A DNA stretch of 14,788 nt from an uncultured Rhodospirillales bacterium (GTDB lineage Bacteria; Pseudomonadota; Alphaproteobacteria; Acetobacterales; Acetobacteraceae). The notes under the pieces were generated by a model, which was not told the origin of the DNA, did no database searches, and saw only the letters and a program-made list of their open reading frames with translations. The position numbers and the translations under genes are program-made. Position 1 is the stretch's first letter, and the number at the start of each line of letters is the position of its first letter. The DNA lies in NCBI GenBank assembly GCA_903904805.1, contig CAIVDX010000387.1:1-14788 (forward strand), given 5' to 3'. Positions 14,670-14,788 of this stretch are shown here, in pieces.

Positions 14670-14683
14670 TTGATCTGTGTCAT
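14670..14683 (-). promoter_or_regulatory. FNR/FixK-like box upstream of hemA
   Basis: TTGAT-CTGT-GTCAT on the plus strand matches 9 of 10 defined positions of TTGAY-N4-RTCAA, the FNR/FixK site. Its centre is 132 bases upstream of the hemA ATG. If it acts at the usual -41.5, transcription would begin near 14635, with TGATAT (14647-14642 on the minus strand) at the -10 position. hemA is an established FnrL/FixK target in several alphaproteobacteria, which raises plausibility; the site itself has not been tested. Confidence 0.4.
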
Positions 14684-14693
14684 CACCGCCGGT

Positions 14694-14788
14694 TTACGAG
14701 GCGTAAACTCGGATCTCCGCCGGGTCCGCCGCCGCGTCGATCCGCGCGCTCAGCGTGATCCGCTCCCGCCGCACCCCCAGCGCGCGCA
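14694..14788 (-). CDS. C-terminal end of an unidentified gene (partial)
   Basis: Reading the minus strand from the window edge, 30 complete codons end at a TAA (14696-14694): ALGVRRERITLSARIDAAAD, then PAEIRVYAS. Third positions are almost all G or C, as in the other genes, and the frame stays open to the edge, so a true coding end is likely. No family can be recognised from this tail. It lies upstream of hemA on the same strand, 149 bp away. The stop codon falls inside a GTTTACG-AGG-CGTAAAC hairpin (14692-14708) that might assist termination. Confidence 0.55.
   Translation of the reverse strand, partial: RALGVRRERITLSARIDAAADPAEIRVYAS

Overview
The window reads as chromosomal DNA of a high-GC alphaproteobacterium, most likely Rhodospirillales and probably Acetobacteraceae. 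The evidence is third-position GC bias in every gene, a complex I accessory subunit of the NDUFA12 type, a DUF2155 protein, a Shemin-pathway 5-aminolevulinate synthase and a glnE-bcp pair. This placement is inference from gene content. I see no rRNA, tRNA, CRISPR array, insertion sequence or phage gene. No gene-free stretch exceeds about 205 bases; the longest are 244-446 and 13110-13308.

Layout. 1-243: C-terminal end of a GNAT acetyltransferase (+). 447-635: tiny exported protein (+), followed after 15 bp by a TauE/SafE-type permease (651-1460, +). 1560-3032 (-): an orphan protein derived from the C-terminal half of B12-dependent ribonucleotide reductase. It is convergent with the permease across two hairpins. 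Divergent from it, 3150-5343 (+) is a compact run of five genes: NDUFA12, mlaD, a 68-residue unknown, DUF2155 and otsB; the last four are linked by ATGA stop/start overlaps. A perfect 34-bp palindrome sits in the divergent intergenic region. 5423-8841 (-): glnE then bcp, 20 bp apart. Divergent from glnE, 8904-12065 (+) is a very large AsmA/YhdP-like envelope protein. 12105-13109 (-): a TctC/Bug-type periplasmic binding protein without membrane partners. 13309-14544 (-): hemA. 14694-14788 (-): the C-terminal end of another gene.

How the genes fit together. This is mostly housekeeping: respiration (NDUFA12), haem synthesis (hemA), nitrogen-status control of glutamine synthetase (glnE), peroxide detoxification (bcp) and envelope lipid handling (mlaD and the AsmA-like protein). 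The least ordinary items are the catalytically stripped RNR-derived protein, the 34-bp palindrome beside it, and a cluster of TGTCA/TGACA motifs plus an FNR/FixK-like box upstream of hemA, with a related palindrome just downstream. I found no convincing new multi-gene system. The RNR-like orphan with its palindrome is the best candidate for something not understood.
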